Shown here in pieces: positions 54,540 through 63,568 of a stretch of DNA of 64,000 bases. Positions within the stretch are counted from its first letter, which is position 1; each line of letters opens with the position of its first letter. Location of the stretch: contig JAEWGO010000013.1 of the NCBI GenBank assembly GCA_023388255.1, positions 27,040 through 91,039 on the forward strand, in the 5' to 3' direction. The stretch comes from Pseudomonadota bacterium. GTDB taxonomy: Bacteria; Pseudomonadota; Gammaproteobacteria; Xanthomonadales; Rhodanobacteraceae. The notes below the pieces were generated by a model. It did not search any database and was not told where the DNA came from. It saw only the letters and a list, made by a program, of their open reading frames with translations. The position numbers and the translations under genes were made by a program.

Positions 54540-57500
54540 ATGAACCTCTCGCAATTCTTCATCACGCGTCCCGTCTTCGCCGGCGTGCTGTCGGCGCTGA
54601 TCCTGATCCTCGGCCTGATCTCGATTCCGGCCCTGCCGATCTCCGAGTACCCGCAGGTCGTACCGCCGACCGTCGTCGTACGCGCGAGCTACCCGGGTGC
54701 GAATCCGAGCATCATCGCCGACACCGTCGCCGGACCGCTCGAACAATCGATCACCGGTGTCGAGGACATGCTCTACCAGTTCTCGCAGGCGACTGCCGAT
54801 GGCGTGATGACGCTGACGGTCACGTTCAAGCTCGGCACCGACGCCGACAAGGCGCAGCAGCTGGTGCAGAACCGCGTCGCGCAGGCGACCCCGAAACTGC
54901 CGCAGGACGTGCAGCGCATCGGCGTGACGGTCAACAAGTCCACGCCCGACATCACGATGGGCGTGTTCCTCACGTCACCGGACGGTCGCTACGACCTCAA
55001 CTATCTGTCCAACTACATGTTGCTGCACGTCAAGGACGAGCTTGCCAAGATCGACGGCGTCGGCGATGTGCAGCAGTTTGGTGGCGGCAACTATTCGATG
55101 CGCGTCTGGCTCGATCCGGACAAGGTTGCCGCGCGCGGGCTGACTGCCAGCGACATCGCCAGCGCGATCCGCGAACAGAACGTGCAGGTGGCTGCCGGCC
55201 AGCTCGGCTCGTCGTCGACGCCGAACACCGGCGACGGCTCAAACAAGCCGAGCTTCCAGATCGCGGTGAACACGAAGGGCCGTCTGGTCGACGAAGAGGA
55301 TTTCGCGAACATCATCATCCGCACCGGCAGTGCCGGCCAGATCACGCGCCTGCGCGATGTCGCACGCGTCGAACTGGGCTCGGACAATTACGCGCTGCGC
55401 GCGATGCTGAACAACCAGACCGCAGTCGGCGTCGGCATCTTCCAGCGCCCCGGCAGCAACGCGATCGCGATCTCCGATGCGGTACGCGCGAAGATGGCGG
55501 AGCTGAAGAAGTCCTTCCCGGACGGCATCGACTACGATCCCGCCTACGATCCGACGGTGTTCGTGCGCGGCTCGATCGAAGCGGTGTCGCATACTCTGCT
55601 CGAAGCGATCGCCCTCGTCGTCATCGTCGTCATCGTGTTCCTGCAGACTTGGCGCGCCTCGATCATTCCGCTCCTCGCGGTGCCGGTGTCGCTGATCGGC
55701 ACGCTCGGCGTGATGCACCTGTTCGGCTTCGGCCTGAACACCTTGTCTCTGTTTGGTCTCGTGCTGGCGATCGGCATCGTCGTCGACGACGCGATCGTCG
55801 TCGTCGAGAATGTCGAACGCAACATCAGCGAAGGCCTCGCGCCGATCGCCGCGACCGTGCAGGCGATGAAGGAAGTCACCGGCCCGATCGTCGCGACCGC
55901 ATTGGTGCTGTGCGCGGTGTTCCTTCCGACCGCATTCATCAGCGGCCTCTCCGGCGAGTTCTACAAGCAGTTCGCGCTGACCATCGCGATCAGCACGGTG
56001 ATCTCCGCGTTCAATTCGCTGACCTTGTCGCCGGCCTTGTCCGCGCTGCTGCTGAAGCCACATGACGCGCCGCCGGATCGCGCGACGCGCATCCTGAACG
56101 CCTCGCTCGGCTGGTTCTTCCGCCCGTTCAACCGTTTCTTCACGCGCGCCTCGAACGGCTACGTGCGTGGCGTCGGGCGCGTCCTGCGCGCGAGCTCGAT
56201 CGCCGTGTTCATCTATCTCGGCCTGATCGGTCTGACCGCGTTCGGTTTCGCGCACACGCCGAGTGGCTTCGTGCCGCCGCAGGACAAGCAGTACCTGGTC
56301 GGCTTCGCGCAGTTGCCGGATGCGGCGACGCTCGACCGCACCACGGACGTGATCAAGCGCATGGGCGAGATCGCGCTGAAGACGCCCGGCGTCGAATCGG
56401 TGCCGGCGTTCCCCGGCCTGTCCATCAATGGCTTCACGAACGCGCCGAACATGGGCATCGCGTTCACGCCGCTGAAGCCGTTCGACGAGCGCCGCGATGC
56501 GTCGAAGTCCGCTGGTGGCATCGCGATGGCGATGAACGCGCAGTTCGCGAAGATCCAGGACGCGTTCATCGCGATCTTCCCGCCACCGCCGGTACAGGGT
56601 CTCGGCACGATCGGCGGCTTCAAGCTGCAGGTCGAGGATCGCGCCAACTTCGGTGCCGACGAACTGTACAAGCAGCTGCAGAACGTGATCGCGAAGGCGA
56701 GCAAGCGACCGGAGCTCGCCGCGGTGTTTTCCGGTTTCCAGGTCAACGTGCCGCAGATCGAAGTCGATGTCGACCGCGAGAAGGCGAAGACGGCGGGCGT
56801 GCCGCTGCAGAATATCTACGACACGATGCAGATGTATCTCGGCTCGCTGTATGTGAACGACTTCAACCGCTTCGGTCGCACCTACCAGGTCAACGCGCAG
56901 GCCGAGCCGGGGTTCCGCCTGCACGCCGACGACATCGGCCGGCTGAAGACGCGCAACGCGCGCGGCGACATGATTCCGCTGGCGAGTTTCGTCACCACGC
57001 GCGAAACCTCGGGCCCGGATCGCGTGCCGCACTACAACGGCTACCTCGCCGCCGAGATCAACGGCGCCGCCGCGCCCGGCTACAGCAGCGGCCAGGCGCA
57101 GAAGGCGATCGAGGAAGTGCTGGCGCAGGAACTGCCGAACGGCATGGCCTACGAATGGACCGACCTGACCTACCAGGAATTCCTCGCCGGCAACACGATG
57201 GCGTGGATCTTCCCGCTGGTCGTGCTGCTCGTGTTCCTCGTGCTCGCGGCGCAGTACGAAAGCCTGTCGCTGCCGCTCGCGGTGATCCTGATCGTGCCTA
57301 TGTGCCTGCTCTGCGCACTGCTCGGCGTGACCGTTTCCGGCGGCGACAACAACATCTTCACGCAGATCGGCCTGATCGTGCTGGTCGGACTCGCCTGCAA
57401 GAACGCGATCCTGATCGTCGAGTTCGCACGCGATCGCGAAGCGCTGGGCGAGTCGACCTGGCAGGCCGTGCTCGACGCGTGCCGCCTGCGCCTGCGCCCG

Positions 57501-57737
57501 ATCCTGATGACCTCGCTCGCATTCGTGATGGGCGTGATCCCGCTGGTCACCTCGACCGGTGCCGGTTCCGAGATGCGCCGCGCGATGGGCGTCGCGGTAT
57601 TTTCCGGCATGCTCGGCGTCACGTTCTTCGGCCTGCTGCTGACACCGGTGTTCTATCTGCTGATGCGTCGCGGCCGTGAAACGCGCGCGGCGCGGATCGC
57701 GCAGGATGCTTCGCCCGTTGCGGCGATTGGCCATTGA
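54540..57737 (+). CDS. RND multidrug efflux pump (HAE1 family, MexF/OqxB-like)
   Basis: 1065 residues, the standard length. An inner-membrane proton-driven drug exporter with twelve membrane helices. It starts MNLSQFFITRPVFAGVLSAL, typical of the HAE1 group. The proton-relay Asp pair is in GIVVDDAIVVVENVERNI; the second half repeats the helix pattern (VVLLVFLVLAAQYESLSLPL, RPILMTSLAFVMGVIPLV). The MexF/OqxB-like subgroup is suggested by overall sequence. It needs the adaptor upstream and an outer-membrane factor from elsewhere. Its start is 170 bp after the adaptor gene, with an inverted repeat between. Confidence 0.94.
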   Translation: MNLSQFFITRPVFAGVLSALILILGLISIPALPISEYPQVVPPTVVVRASYPGANPSIIADTVAGPLEQSITGVEDMLYQFSQATADGVMTLTVTFKLGTDADKAQQLVQNRVAQATPKLPQDVQRIGVTVNKSTPDITMGVFLTSPDGRYDLNYLSNYMLLHVKDELAKIDGVGDVQQFGGGNYSMRVWLDPDKVAARGLTASDIASAIREQNVQVAAGQLGSSSTPNTGDGSNKPSFQIAVNTKGRLVDEEDFANIIIRTGSAGQITRLRDVARVELGSDNYALRAMLNNQTAVGVGIFQRPGSNAIAISDAVRAKMAELKKSFPDGIDYDPAYDPTVFVRGSIEAVSHTLLEAIALVVIVVIVFLQTWRASIIPLLAVPVSLIGTLGVMHLFGFGLNTLSLFGLVLAIGIVVDDAIVVVENVERNISEGLAPIAATVQAMKEVTGPIVATALVLCAVFLPTAFISGLSGEFYKQFALTIAISTVISAFNSLTLSPALSALLLKPHDAPPDRATRILNASLGWFFRPFNRFFTRASNGYVRGVGRVLRASSIAVFIYLGLIGLTAFGFAHTPSGFVPPQDKQYLVGFAQLPDAATLDRTTDVIKRMGEIALKTPGVESVPAFPGLSINGFTNAPNMGIAFTPLKPFDERRDASKSAGGIAMAMNAQFAKIQDAFIAIFPPPPVQGLGTIGGFKLQVEDRANFGADELYKQLQNVIAKASKRPELAAVFSGFQVNVPQIEVDVDREKAKTAGVPLQNIYDTMQMYLGSLYVNDFNRFGRTYQVNAQAEPGFRLHADDIGRLKTRNARGDMIPLASFVTTRETSGPDRVPHYNGYLAAEINGAAAPGYSSGQAQKAIEEVLAQELPNGMAYEWTDLTYQEFLAGNTMAWIFPLVVLLVFLVLAAQYESLSLPLAVILIVPMCLLCALLGVTVSGGDNNIFTQIGLIVLVGLACKNAILIVEFARDREALGESTWQAVLDACRLRLRPILMTSLAFVMGVIPLVTSTGAGSEMRRAMGVAVFSGMLGVTFFGLLLTPVFYLLMRRGRETRAARIAQDASPVAAIGH

Positions 57738-57762
57738 GCCGCGAGCTTCCGGACACCGACCG

Positions 57763-59319
57763 ATGACTTCATCCGGCACTCGCAGCAACACGATCGCGCT
57801 GGTCGCGGTTTGCCTCGCGTCCCTGATGTTCGGCCTTGAGATTTCCAGCGTGCCGGCGATCCTGCCCACGCTGGAGCAGGTACTGCATGCCGACTTCAAG
57901 GACATGCAGTGGGTCATGAACGCCTACACGATCGCCTGCACGACCGTGCTGATGGCGACCGGAACGCTGGCCGACCGGTTCGGCCGCAGGCGCGTGTTCC
58001 TGATCTGCACGATTGCGTTCGGCATCACTTCGCTGCTGTGCGGCGTGGCGCCGAACGTGTCGACGCTGATCGTCGGGCGCTTCCTGCAAGGCATGGCCGG
58101 CGGCGCGATGTTCATCTGCACACTCGCCGTGCTGTCGCACCAGTTCCAGGCGGGCGTCGAACGCAGCAACGCGTTTGTCGCCTGGGGCGTGATCAGCGGC
58201 ATCGGCCTCGGCTTCGGTCCGGTCATCGGCGGCCTTATCGTCGCCGCGGCGAACTGGCGATGGGTATTCATGATCCAGCTTCCGCTCGTCGCACTGTCGC
58301 TGTTTCTCGCTGTCGGCGGCGTGCAGGAATCGAAGGATCCGCACGCCGAGAAGCTCGATGTCGGCGGCATCGCCAGCTTGTCCGCGGCCGTGTTCGCGCT
58401 GACCTGGTACATCACGCAAGGGGCCGACCTCGGCTTCGCCAGCATGACGGCACTCGGCGTTCTCGCGATCAGCATCACGGCTTTTGTCGCCTTCGTCTGG
58501 ATCGAAACGCGCAGCGCGCATCCGATGTTCGATTTCTCGGTATTCGGGATCCGCGCGTTTTCCGGCGCGATCATCGGCTGCATCGGCATGAACTTCAGCT
58601 ATTGGCCGCTGATGATCTATCTGCCGATCTATTTCCGGGGCGTTCTGGGCTACGACAGCACCACCACCGGATTCTTCCTGCTCGCCTACACGCTTCCGTT
58701 CCTTGCGATGACGCCGCTTGCCGAGCGTCTTCTGCAACGTCATCAGGCACGCATCGCAGTGCCGCTCGGCCTGTTCACGATCGGCGCGGGTCTTCTGTTG
58801 ATGAAGCTCGGCAGCGGCCTCGAACACGCAAGCGGCTGGACGATGTTGCCCGGGATCCTGCTCGCTGGCGTCGGCATCGGCCTGACCAACACGCCAGTCA
58901 CCAATACCACCACCGCTTCGGTGTCGAGCGACCGCGCCGGCATGGCTTCGGGGATTGATGTCAGCGCGCGTCTGATCGCACTCGCGATCAATATCGCGGT
59001 GATGGGACTTCTGCTGCAGCAACGCATCGCTTCGTACCTGGAGGGCGTCACCGGCGACGCGCTCGGCGCCACACGACGGCGTTCGCTCGCGGAGGAGATC
59101 GCGACCGGGAATCTCGACGCTTCCGACGCCATCGCGCGCGCGGCGCTGGCGCACGGCTTCGACGGACTGTTGCTCTACGGTGGCGTCGGCGTCTGCATGC
59201 TGGCCGCGGCAAGCTTCTCGATTTTTGGAGCCGCAAAACGCGAGACCCTCGCCGCATCGTCGGCCATGGCAGCAGCAAGCGACGTCAACTGTCCGAACAC
59301 GGCTTCCGAAACTCATTGA
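57763..59319 (+). CDS. MFS multidrug transporter, DHA2 family
   Basis: 518 residues with about 14 membrane helices, the DHA2 (EmrB/QacA) layout. Family motif A is GTLADRFGRRRVFLI, and the helix-5 antiporter motif region reads WGVISGIGLGFGPVIGGLIV. It exports hydrophobic or cationic compounds using the proton gradient. It lies 25 bases after the RND pump gene in the same direction, so the cassette encodes two different pump classes under one repressor. Confidence 0.92.
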   Translation: MTSSGTRSNTIALVAVCLASLMFGLEISSVPAILPTLEQVLHADFKDMQWVMNAYTIACTTVLMATGTLADRFGRRRVFLICTIAFGITSLLCGVAPNVSTLIVGRFLQGMAGGAMFICTLAVLSHQFQAGVERSNAFVAWGVISGIGLGFGPVIGGLIVAAANWRWVFMIQLPLVALSLFLAVGGVQESKDPHAEKLDVGGIASLSAAVFALTWYITQGADLGFASMTALGVLAISITAFVAFVWIETRSAHPMFDFSVFGIRAFSGAIIGCIGMNFSYWPLMIYLPIYFRGVLGYDSTTTGFFLLAYTLPFLAMTPLAERLLQRHQARIAVPLGLFTIGAGLLLMKLGSGLEHASGWTMLPGILLAGVGIGLTNTPVTNTTTASVSSDRAGMASGIDVSARLIALAINIAVMGLLLQQRIASYLEGVTGDALGATRRRSLAEEIATGNLDASDAIARAALAHGFDGLLLYGGVGVCMLAAASFSIFGAAKRETLAASSAMAAASDVNCPNTASETH

Positions 59320-59390
59320 ACGAAGCCGCATCCCGCTCGTTCCGGGGCATCGGCTCACCCATGTATCGCATTCAACCAGAGGATTGTTTC

Positions 59391-60119
59391 ATGACTCGCA
59401 AAATCGCCCTGATCACTGGCGCTACCCGTGGTATCGGCTTTGAAACGGCGCGCCAGCTGGCGCAGCAAAACGTGCATGTCATCATCGGCGCGCGCTCGCT
59501 CGACAAAGGCACGGATGCGGCGTGCGTGCTGCAAGGCGAAGGCTTGAACGCCGAAGCCGTCGCGATCGACGTGACCGATGCGGCCAGCATCGCTGCTGCC
59601 GCACACGAGGTCGAGTTCAAGCACGGCCGTCTCGACATCCTCGTCAACAACGCCGGCATCGTGCTCGACGATTTCCAGAAGAAGCCATCGGAGCAGACGC
59701 TCGAAACGTGGCGCGCGACGTTCGACACCAACCTGTTCGGCCTGATCGCGGTCACTCAGGCGCTCCTGCCGCTGCTGCACAAATCCTCCGCCGGACGCAT
59801 CGTCAACGTGTCGAGCCTGCTGGGTTCGATCGCCCTGCATTCGGATCCGACATCGCCGATCTACGACTTCAAGGTGCCGGCCTACAACGTCTCGAAGAGC
59901 GCGGTGAATGCGTGGACCGTGCAACTCGCCCACGAGTTGCGGGGCAGCTCGGTCAAGGTCAACACGATCCATCCCGGTTACGTGAAGACCGACATGAACA
60001 AGGGCGAAGGCGAGATCGACATCCCGGAAGGCGCGAAGACCAGCGTCGAACTCGCGCTGATCGATGCGGACGGGCCCAATGGCGGCTTCTTCCACCTCGG
60101 CAGGTCGCTTCCCTGGTAG
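59391..60119 (+). CDS. Short-chain dehydrogenase/reductase
   Basis: 242 residues, a classical SDR of the carbonyl-reductase-like type. NADP-binding TGATRGIGFETARQL, NNAG (LDILVNNAGIVLDD), catalytic Ser (IVNVSSLLGS), YNVSK and the PGYVKTDM segment are all intact. AGAGGA eight nt before ATG 59391. As the last gene of the efflux cassette it may reduce a reactive carbonyl or quinone whose parent compound is exported by the pumps; this is inference from position. Confidence 0.92.
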   Translation: MTRKIALITGATRGIGFETARQLAQQNVHVIIGARSLDKGTDAACVLQGEGLNAEAVAIDVTDAASIAAAAHEVEFKHGRLDILVNNAGIVLDDFQKKPSEQTLETWRATFDTNLFGLIAVTQALLPLLHKSSAGRIVNVSSLLGSIALHSDPTSPIYDFKVPAYNVSKSAVNAWTVQLAHELRGSSVKVNTIHPGYVKTDMNKGEGEIDIPEGAKTSVELALIDADGPNGGFFHLGRSLPW

Positions 60120-60131
60120 ATCGTCACGTGG

Positions 60132-60154
60132 ATGCGTGCGTTCGCCGCACGCAT
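60132..60154 (+). terminator. Possible terminator hairpin after the efflux cassette
   Basis: Perfect 9-bp stem ATGCGTGCG/CGCACGCAT with a 5-nt loop, 12 bases after the SDR stop. No U-tract follows. Confidence 0.4.
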
Positions 60155-60225
60155 TCGCGCATCGATCGTCGCGCCGCACGCAGCTCAGTGGCATGCGCGC
60201 GGCTACACGGGCGTAGACTGCGCGC

Positions 60226-60879
60226 ATGCGCCACGCACTGGTTCCATCGATCGCGTTGTTCTTTGCGCTTGCATCGATGCGCATCGATGCCGCGACCGCA
60301 TACGAGTGCATCGGTACGGACGGTTCGGTCAGCTTCCAGGACAAGCCATGCCGGGCTGCCGCGAGGCAGCAGCGTCTGAGCCTGCCGGATGACACGCGTC
60401 CACCAGTACCTGCCGATGACACGGCCGCCACCGATGCGCCATCGCCACCAGGTCACCCACCGCGGCAGGCGATGCCGGCACCCCTCATGCCGCCGCCAAG
60501 CTTCTTCCTGTGCACGCGTTACGACGGCAGCCGCTACGTCAGCGACGACGGCATCGGTGGCAGCAACGCTGTTCCCTACGGCATGCTCGACGGACCGGAC
60601 CAGAGCCTCGCCAACGCGTACGGCGGCCGCAACGGCATCGGCGTATCCGCGCCGGGACTGCGAACGACTCCAACGATACCGGCTGCGCGAGCGCCGTTCG
60701 CCGGCACCTATGTCCAGATCGATGACGAATGCCATCACGCCGCGCCACGCGAAGCATGCGCATATCTGCGCGGCGAACTCGACAACGTCGAAGACAAGTT
60801 GAAGCGCGCATTCAGCGATACCGAAGCACAGCTCCGGCAGGAGCAAACTCGACTGCAAAATCGCATGCGCGGGTGTTGA
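60226..60879 (+). CDS. Secreted DUF4124-domain protein
   Basis: 217 residues. A signal peptide (LVPSIALFFALASMRIDAAT, cleavage near 23) is followed by the short DUF4124 motif YECIGTDGSVSFQDKPC (about 26-42), in which a Cys pair probably forms a disulfide. The middle is Pro-rich; residues 95-180 contain CTRYDGSRYVSDDG and ECHHAAPREACAYLRGEL; the C-terminus is a charged helix (QLRQEQTRLQNRMRGC). Function is unknown; such proteins are periplasmic and common in Xanthomonadales. The stop codon lies within the first bases of the tandem repeat that follows. Confidence 0.82.
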   Translation: MRHALVPSIALFFALASMRIDAATAYECIGTDGSVSFQDKPCRAAARQQRLSLPDDTRPPVPADDTAATDAPSPPGHPPRQAMPAPLMPPPSFFLCTRYDGSRYVSDDGIGGSNAVPYGMLDGPDQSLANAYGGRNGIGVSAPGLRTTPTIPAARAPFAGTYVQIDDECHHAAPREACAYLRGELDNVEDKLKRAFSDTEAQLRQEQTRLQNRMRGC

Positions 60880-61014
60880 CGAATCCGTGTTCGCATGAAT
60901 GTCGACGCGCTGGCGATTTTTGTGGCAAAGCACGTGAAAGCGAGCCATGGCGCGGCCTGCACGCTTCACTCCACAGACTTATCCCGCCGTCTGTCCACAG
61001 GCGTTGTGGATAAC
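60875..61014. repeat. Tandem 140-bp repeat with DnaA boxes, unit 1
   Basis: A 140-bp unit that recurs at 61113-61252 (period 238). The last 45 bp of both units are nearly identical: TCCACAGACTTATCC, then CTGTCCACAGGCGTTGTGGA and TAAC. It contains one perfect DnaA box (TTATCCACA on the minus strand, 61005-61013) and a near match (CTGTCCACA, 60991-60999). Confidence 0.8.
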
Positions 61015-61112
61015 CAACTTCCGCTTTCTGCCACCACGAAATCATGCGCGCTTTGCAAGCGCGGATCGCGGCTTGGACGCATGAAATTCATCGATCGAAT
61101 GACGTCAACGGG

Positions 61113-61252
61113 GTTGACGAATGCGCATTCGCGTGAGTCTGCACGCGTTGGCGAAATTTGCGTCAAGGCACGTGAGAACGAGGCGCAGCGCGGCGTGTGC
61201 GCCTTCCTCCACAGACTTATCCTGCAACCTGTCCACAGGCGTTGTGGATAAC
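61113..61252. repeat. Tandem 140-bp repeat with DnaA boxes, unit 2
   Basis: Second unit, the same length and about three quarters identical to unit 1 by eye, with the perfect DnaA box at 61243-61251 and the CTGTCCACA variant at 61229-61237. Between the units is 98 bp with a GCGCGCTTTGCAAGCGCG palindrome. No gene is evident in 60880-61285. Confidence 0.8.
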
Positions 61253-61285
61253 GCGCTCCGCTCATGCTTGCGACGAAGTCGTCTG

Positions 61286-61849
61286 CTACGACAACGAGAA
61301 CAGCGGCCTCGGCGCATGGCGGCGTTCGTGTTCGAGCAGCCACTGTTTGGTCGGCAGTCCGCCACCGAAGCCGGTCAGTTTGCCGTTTGCGCCGATCACG
61401 CGATGGCAGGGCACAATGATCGGCAAAGGATTTGCACCGTTCGCGGCGCCGACCGCACGACTCGCCGACGGATCTCCGATACGCCGCGCAAGTTCGCCGT
61501 AGCTGATCGTCTCGCCGTACGGAATGCGCACGAGTTCGTCCCAGACGATCTTGCGGAAGCCGCTGCCGAGCGCCGCCAGCGCCACGTCGAATTCATGCAG
61601 CTCGCCCGTGAAGTACATCTGCAGTTGCCCGATCACCGTGCCAAGACGGCGGCGACTGCGACGCCAATGCGGCTTGATGCGCGCGCCCTGGTCCATGCAG
61701 GGGAAGTCGACATGACGCAAGCCCTGTTCGTCGGCGACCAGCAACAGCGGACCGATCGGCGTATCGAGGTAGTCGTAGTCCACCTCGCTTGTGTCCGGTT
61801 CACCCCGCGCGATGAAGTCGACCGGCATTCGCATGTATCGGGTATTCAT
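61286..61849 (-). CDS. ogt: Methylated-DNA-protein cysteine methyltransferase
   Basis: 187 residues. It removes methyl groups from O6-methylguanine in DNA by irreversible transfer to its own Cys. The acceptor motif IVPCHRVIGANGKLTGFGGG, the Arg finger region SRAVGAANGANPLP and the helix-turn-helix (PYGETISYGELARRIG) are present. ATG 61849 has GGAG six nt upstream and overlaps the stop of the upstream gene (ATGA), so translation of the two is coupled. This Ogt-type protein supplies the C-terminal half of E. coli Ada as a separate polypeptide. Confidence 0.94.
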   Translation of the reverse strand: MNTRYMRMPVDFIARGEPDTSEVDYDYLDTPIGPLLLVADEQGLRHVDFPCMDQGARIKPHWRRSRRRLGTVIGQLQMYFTGELHEFDVALAALGSGFRKIVWDELVRIPYGETISYGELARRIGDPSASRAVGAANGANPLPIIVPCHRVIGANGKLTGFGGGLPTKQWLLEHERRHAPRPLFSLS

Positions 61850-63315
61850 GAACTTCTCCACAGCAGCATCACGGCGTAGGCGCGCCATGGCCGCCATTGT
61901 TCGCTCAACGCTTCGAGCTCGCGCGTGCTCAAGGTGTGTCCCCGTCCCGCCGAGCGACGCAGGATGAGGTCCGCGGCCGGGAACGCATCCGGCTGCGCGA
62001 GCGCGCGCATCGCGATGTAGTGCGCGGTCCATGGCCCGATGCCCGGCAACGCGACGAGGTCGTTCGCGAACGCAGCGAGCGGTTGCTCGGCGCGGAACTG
62101 CACGCGGCCGTCGAGGACCGCCTGCGCGAGGCCGCGGATCGTCGCCGCGCGCGCACGCGTGACGCCCTGGCTTTCGAGCGGCGCGTCGACGAGCGAGTCC
62201 GGACTCGGGAACAGCGCGGTCAAGCCGACCGCCGCGCCCTCCGCGAAAGGCGTGCCATAGGTCGCGGCCACGCGCGCCGCGAGCGTGCGCGCCGCGGCGA
62301 CGCTGACCTGCTGGCCGAGTACCGCGCGCACCGCGAGCTCGAAACCCTCCCACGCGCCGGGCAGACGCTGGCCCGGCCAGCGCCGGATCAACGGTTTCAT
62401 CAATTCGCTGCGCTGGAACACGTCTGCCAACGCGCGCGGATCCGCATCGACATCGAACATGCGCTTGACACGCGCCGCAATCGTGCCGAGGACGCTGCTT
62501 TTCGGATGATGCACCCGCAGCGCAAGCGCCGAATCACCGTCCATCGACGCCACTGCAAACCAGCCTGGCACGCCATCGATCACGAAGCTGCGCCGGTATC
62601 CGTCCGCATCGACGATCTCGACACCCGGAATCGTGCGCCGCGAATGGAACTCGAGCAGGTGCGTGAAATCGTACGGCGCACGATATGGCAAGCGCAGCAC
62701 GAGTTCATCCACGCAAGCGCCGTTCGCGCCGGCCGCGCGACTGCGCCGGATCTCCCGCGGCGGCTTTCCATAGGCCGCAGCGAACGCCGCGTTGAAGCGA
62801 CGAAGGCTCGCATAGCCGGACGCCTGCGCGATCGCCGTCATCGGCAACGCGGTTTCGCTGAGCAACTGCTTCGCGAACAGCAGGCGCCTCGTCGCCGCGA
62901 CATCGAGCGGACTTGCGCCGAGCTCCTCGGCGAATACGCGACGCAGATGCCGCTCGCCGACGCCAACACGCGCAGCGAGTTGCGGCAGCGAGCCGTCATC
63001 GAGCGCACCTTGTTCGATCAGGCGCAACGCGCCGCAGACGAGTTCGCTTTTCGCGCGATGCAATGGCGAGCCCGGCGCCGCTTCCGGCCGGCAACGCAGG
63101 CATGGCCGGAACCCTGCTGCTGCGGCCGCAGCGGCGCTGTCGTAGTAGCGGATGTTGTGCGCTTTCGGCGACGGCGCCGGACACACCGGCCGGCAGTAGA
63201 TGCCAGTCGATGTGACGGCGGTGAAGAACAATCCATCGAAGCGCGGATCGCGGGTCAGCCGTGCGCGCTCGCAGACGCGACGATCGAGCTGGCTGGTGTG
63301 GACGACTGCTGGCAT
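61846..63315 (-). CDS. alkA: Ada-AlkA fusion: methyl-sensing regulator joined to 3-methyladenine DNA glycosylase
   Basis: 489 residues with three parts. The Ada N-terminal zinc domain (about 10-85) has its four Cys in GIYCRPVCPAPSP and PCLRCRPEAAPGS; the first Cys takes methyl from DNA phosphotriesters. An AraC-type helix-turn-helix pair follows (about 88-190; LAARVGVGERHLRRVFAEEL, AIAQASGYASLRRFNAAFA). The AlkA part (200-489) has the N-terminal beta domain, VRAVLGQQVSVAAARTLAAR and the helix-hairpin-helix LPGIGPWTAHYIAMRAL with the catalytic Asp in FPAADLILRR. It both senses and repairs alkylation damage and likely activates its own operon with ogt. Confidence 0.94.
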   Translation of the reverse strand: MPAVVHTSQLDRRVCERARLTRDPRFDGLFFTAVTSTGIYCRPVCPAPSPKAHNIRYYDSAAAAAAAGFRPCLRCRPEAAPGSPLHRAKSELVCGALRLIEQGALDDGSLPQLAARVGVGERHLRRVFAEELGASPLDVAATRRLLFAKQLLSETALPMTAIAQASGYASLRRFNAAFAAAYGKPPREIRRSRAAGANGACVDELVLRLPYRAPYDFTHLLEFHSRRTIPGVEIVDADGYRRSFVIDGVPGWFAVASMDGDSALALRVHHPKSSVLGTIAARVKRMFDVDADPRALADVFQRSELMKPLIRRWPGQRLPGAWEGFELAVRAVLGQQVSVAAARTLAARVAATYGTPFAEGAAVGLTALFPSPDSLVDAPLESQGVTRARAATIRGLAQAVLDGRVQFRAEQPLAAFANDLVALPGIGPWTAHYIAMRALAQPDAFPAADLILRRSAGRGHTLSTRELEALSEQWRPWRAYAVMLLWRSS

Positions 63316-63568
63316 GCGTCGATGCTAACGCCGATCGCGGTCGCCGACTCGCCATTTTCGGCCATCAATGCGAGGACCTTGCCGATGGCACCGCCGGCGT
63401 GTTGCGGCGTCGGCGCGCGACGGCGCAAACGCGCCGCTGTTCGCGGAGACGATTCTTTTCCCGAGCGGGCGAAAACAGGCGTATTTGGCGCCGCGGCAGG
63501 CTTTATCCTACAGTCGGCACGCCCGAGGACTGCCCCGGGTAGCCCATCCCTCGAAAAACGGAATATTC

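Noticed and set aside
55239..57917. A long minus-strand frame opposite the RND pump gene
   Set aside because: The product is charged and low-complexity. The plus strand is a full-length, well-conserved pump.
60875..61252. Chromosomal origin of replication (oriC)
   Set aside because: Only two perfect DnaA boxes, no AT-rich unwinding region and no dnaA, dnaN, gyrB, rpmH or parAB nearby.
60875..61252. CRISPR array
   Set aside because: There are only two units of 140 bp with diverged first halves and no short regular repeat-spacer pattern or cas gene.
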